DNA of 64,000 nt from Xestospongia bergquistia (taxonomy: Eukaryota > Porifera > Demospongiae > Haplosclerida > Petrosiidae), in contig OZ014412.1 of assembly GCA_963965975.1 (NCBI GenBank), positions 1,552,501-1,616,500 on the forward strand, given 5' to 3'. The position numbers and the translations under genes are program-made. Positions 63,762-64,000 of the stretch are shown in pieces (the first letter of the stretch is position 1; each line of letters starts with the position of its first letter). A model generated the notes under the pieces. The model saw only the letters and a list, made by a program, of their open reading frames with translations, did no database searches and was not told the DNA's origin.

Positions 63762-64000
63762 CCTCAGCCAGTCACATTAATCCCCACCCCCTAAACGTAA
63801 GCATTAACCAAAGCGTGACTCCAAGCTGCTAACCATCCTGTTATATATTACTGCTGTATAGGTTTCCTACATTGTTGAAACATTTTCTTCATAACCAATT
63901 ATGTAGTTATCCGTACTTATTTGTAGCTAGACTGAAAGTCTACAACAAGAATGCTTACAAAGGTTCCAAATTTTCCCCAAATAACCCAAACTTGCCAGCT
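63762..64000. other. 5' flank of A7 to window end
   Basis: Aligns with the flanks of A3 (24540-24890), A4 and A6. No coding sequence seen; the spacer continues beyond the window. Confidence 0.5.

Larger units (their letters stand above)
1..64000 (-). repeat. Tandem array of A/B receptor gene units
   Basis: The whole window consists of diverged copies of one unit. Each holds an A gene, a B gene about 0.6 kb downstream, and a spacer of several kb. A-gene start codons lie at 376, 13542, 24480, 35935, (lost near 46.4 kb), 55884 and 63720, all on the minus strand. Exons and also introns, 5' flanks and spacers align between units. For example, A exon 1 is 127 nt and A exon 2 is 390 nt in every copy that has them. 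This indicates segmental tandem duplication rather than retroposition. The units differ by insertions (transposon at 674-5950, foldback element at 42.2 kb), deletions and one inverted block. Confidence 0.93.

Overview
The window is AT-rich eukaryotic DNA (roughly 30% GC by eye). Introns are short (46-80 nt for many), splice sites are GT-AG, and the genes encode type I membrane proteins with Ig-like domains. This points to an early-branching animal. The compact introns and gene style suggest a sponge (demosponge), but a cnidarian cannot be excluded from sequence alone. There are no rRNA, tRNA, CRISPR or bacterial features. All gene models were spliced by eye and need transcript support.

The dominant structure is a tandem array on the minus strand. 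It is built from units of about 8-11 kb, each holding two adjacent receptor-like genes (A then B in transcription order) followed by a gene-poor spacer of about 5-7 kb. I number the units from left to right. The A genes (A1 to A7) encode a signal peptide, one cysteine-rich Ig-like domain, a Ser/Pro/Thr-rich stalk, one transmembrane helix and a cytoplasmic tail. The B genes (B2 to B7) have the same plan with a different Ig-like domain and a Thr/Ser-rich stalk. All internal exon junctions are phase 1. A3 and A7 have a full-length tail with an NPLY motif. A4 and A6 share a premature stop just after the membrane. A2 is frameshifted in the tail. A5 has lost its signal and Ig exons. A1 runs off the left edge. 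B3, B4, B5 and B6 look intact, while B2 and B7 are pseudogenes.

At 674-5950 a 5.3-kb DNA transposon with near-identical 400-bp terminal inverted repeats and a TA target duplication sits upstream of A1. Its minus-strand gene encodes a pogo/Tigger-like DDE transposase. By splice-site and reading-frame logic it continues into ten tandemly duplicated mini-exons (54 or 60 nt, each followed by a 49-nt intron) and a last exon encoding a PHD-type zinc finger. This tandem exon array is the most unusual thing in the window.

The spacers are mosaics of degenerate repeats: inverted copies of the B-gene 3' end, a short MITE-like family, CA and TA microsatellites and small minisatellites. Spacer 5 (36-43 kb) also holds a broken first exon resembling P2X7-C-terminal-like genes and a 0.83-kb foldback element with nested hairpins. 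In the last spacer (57.0-60.7 kb) a block of several kb is inverted relative to the other units.
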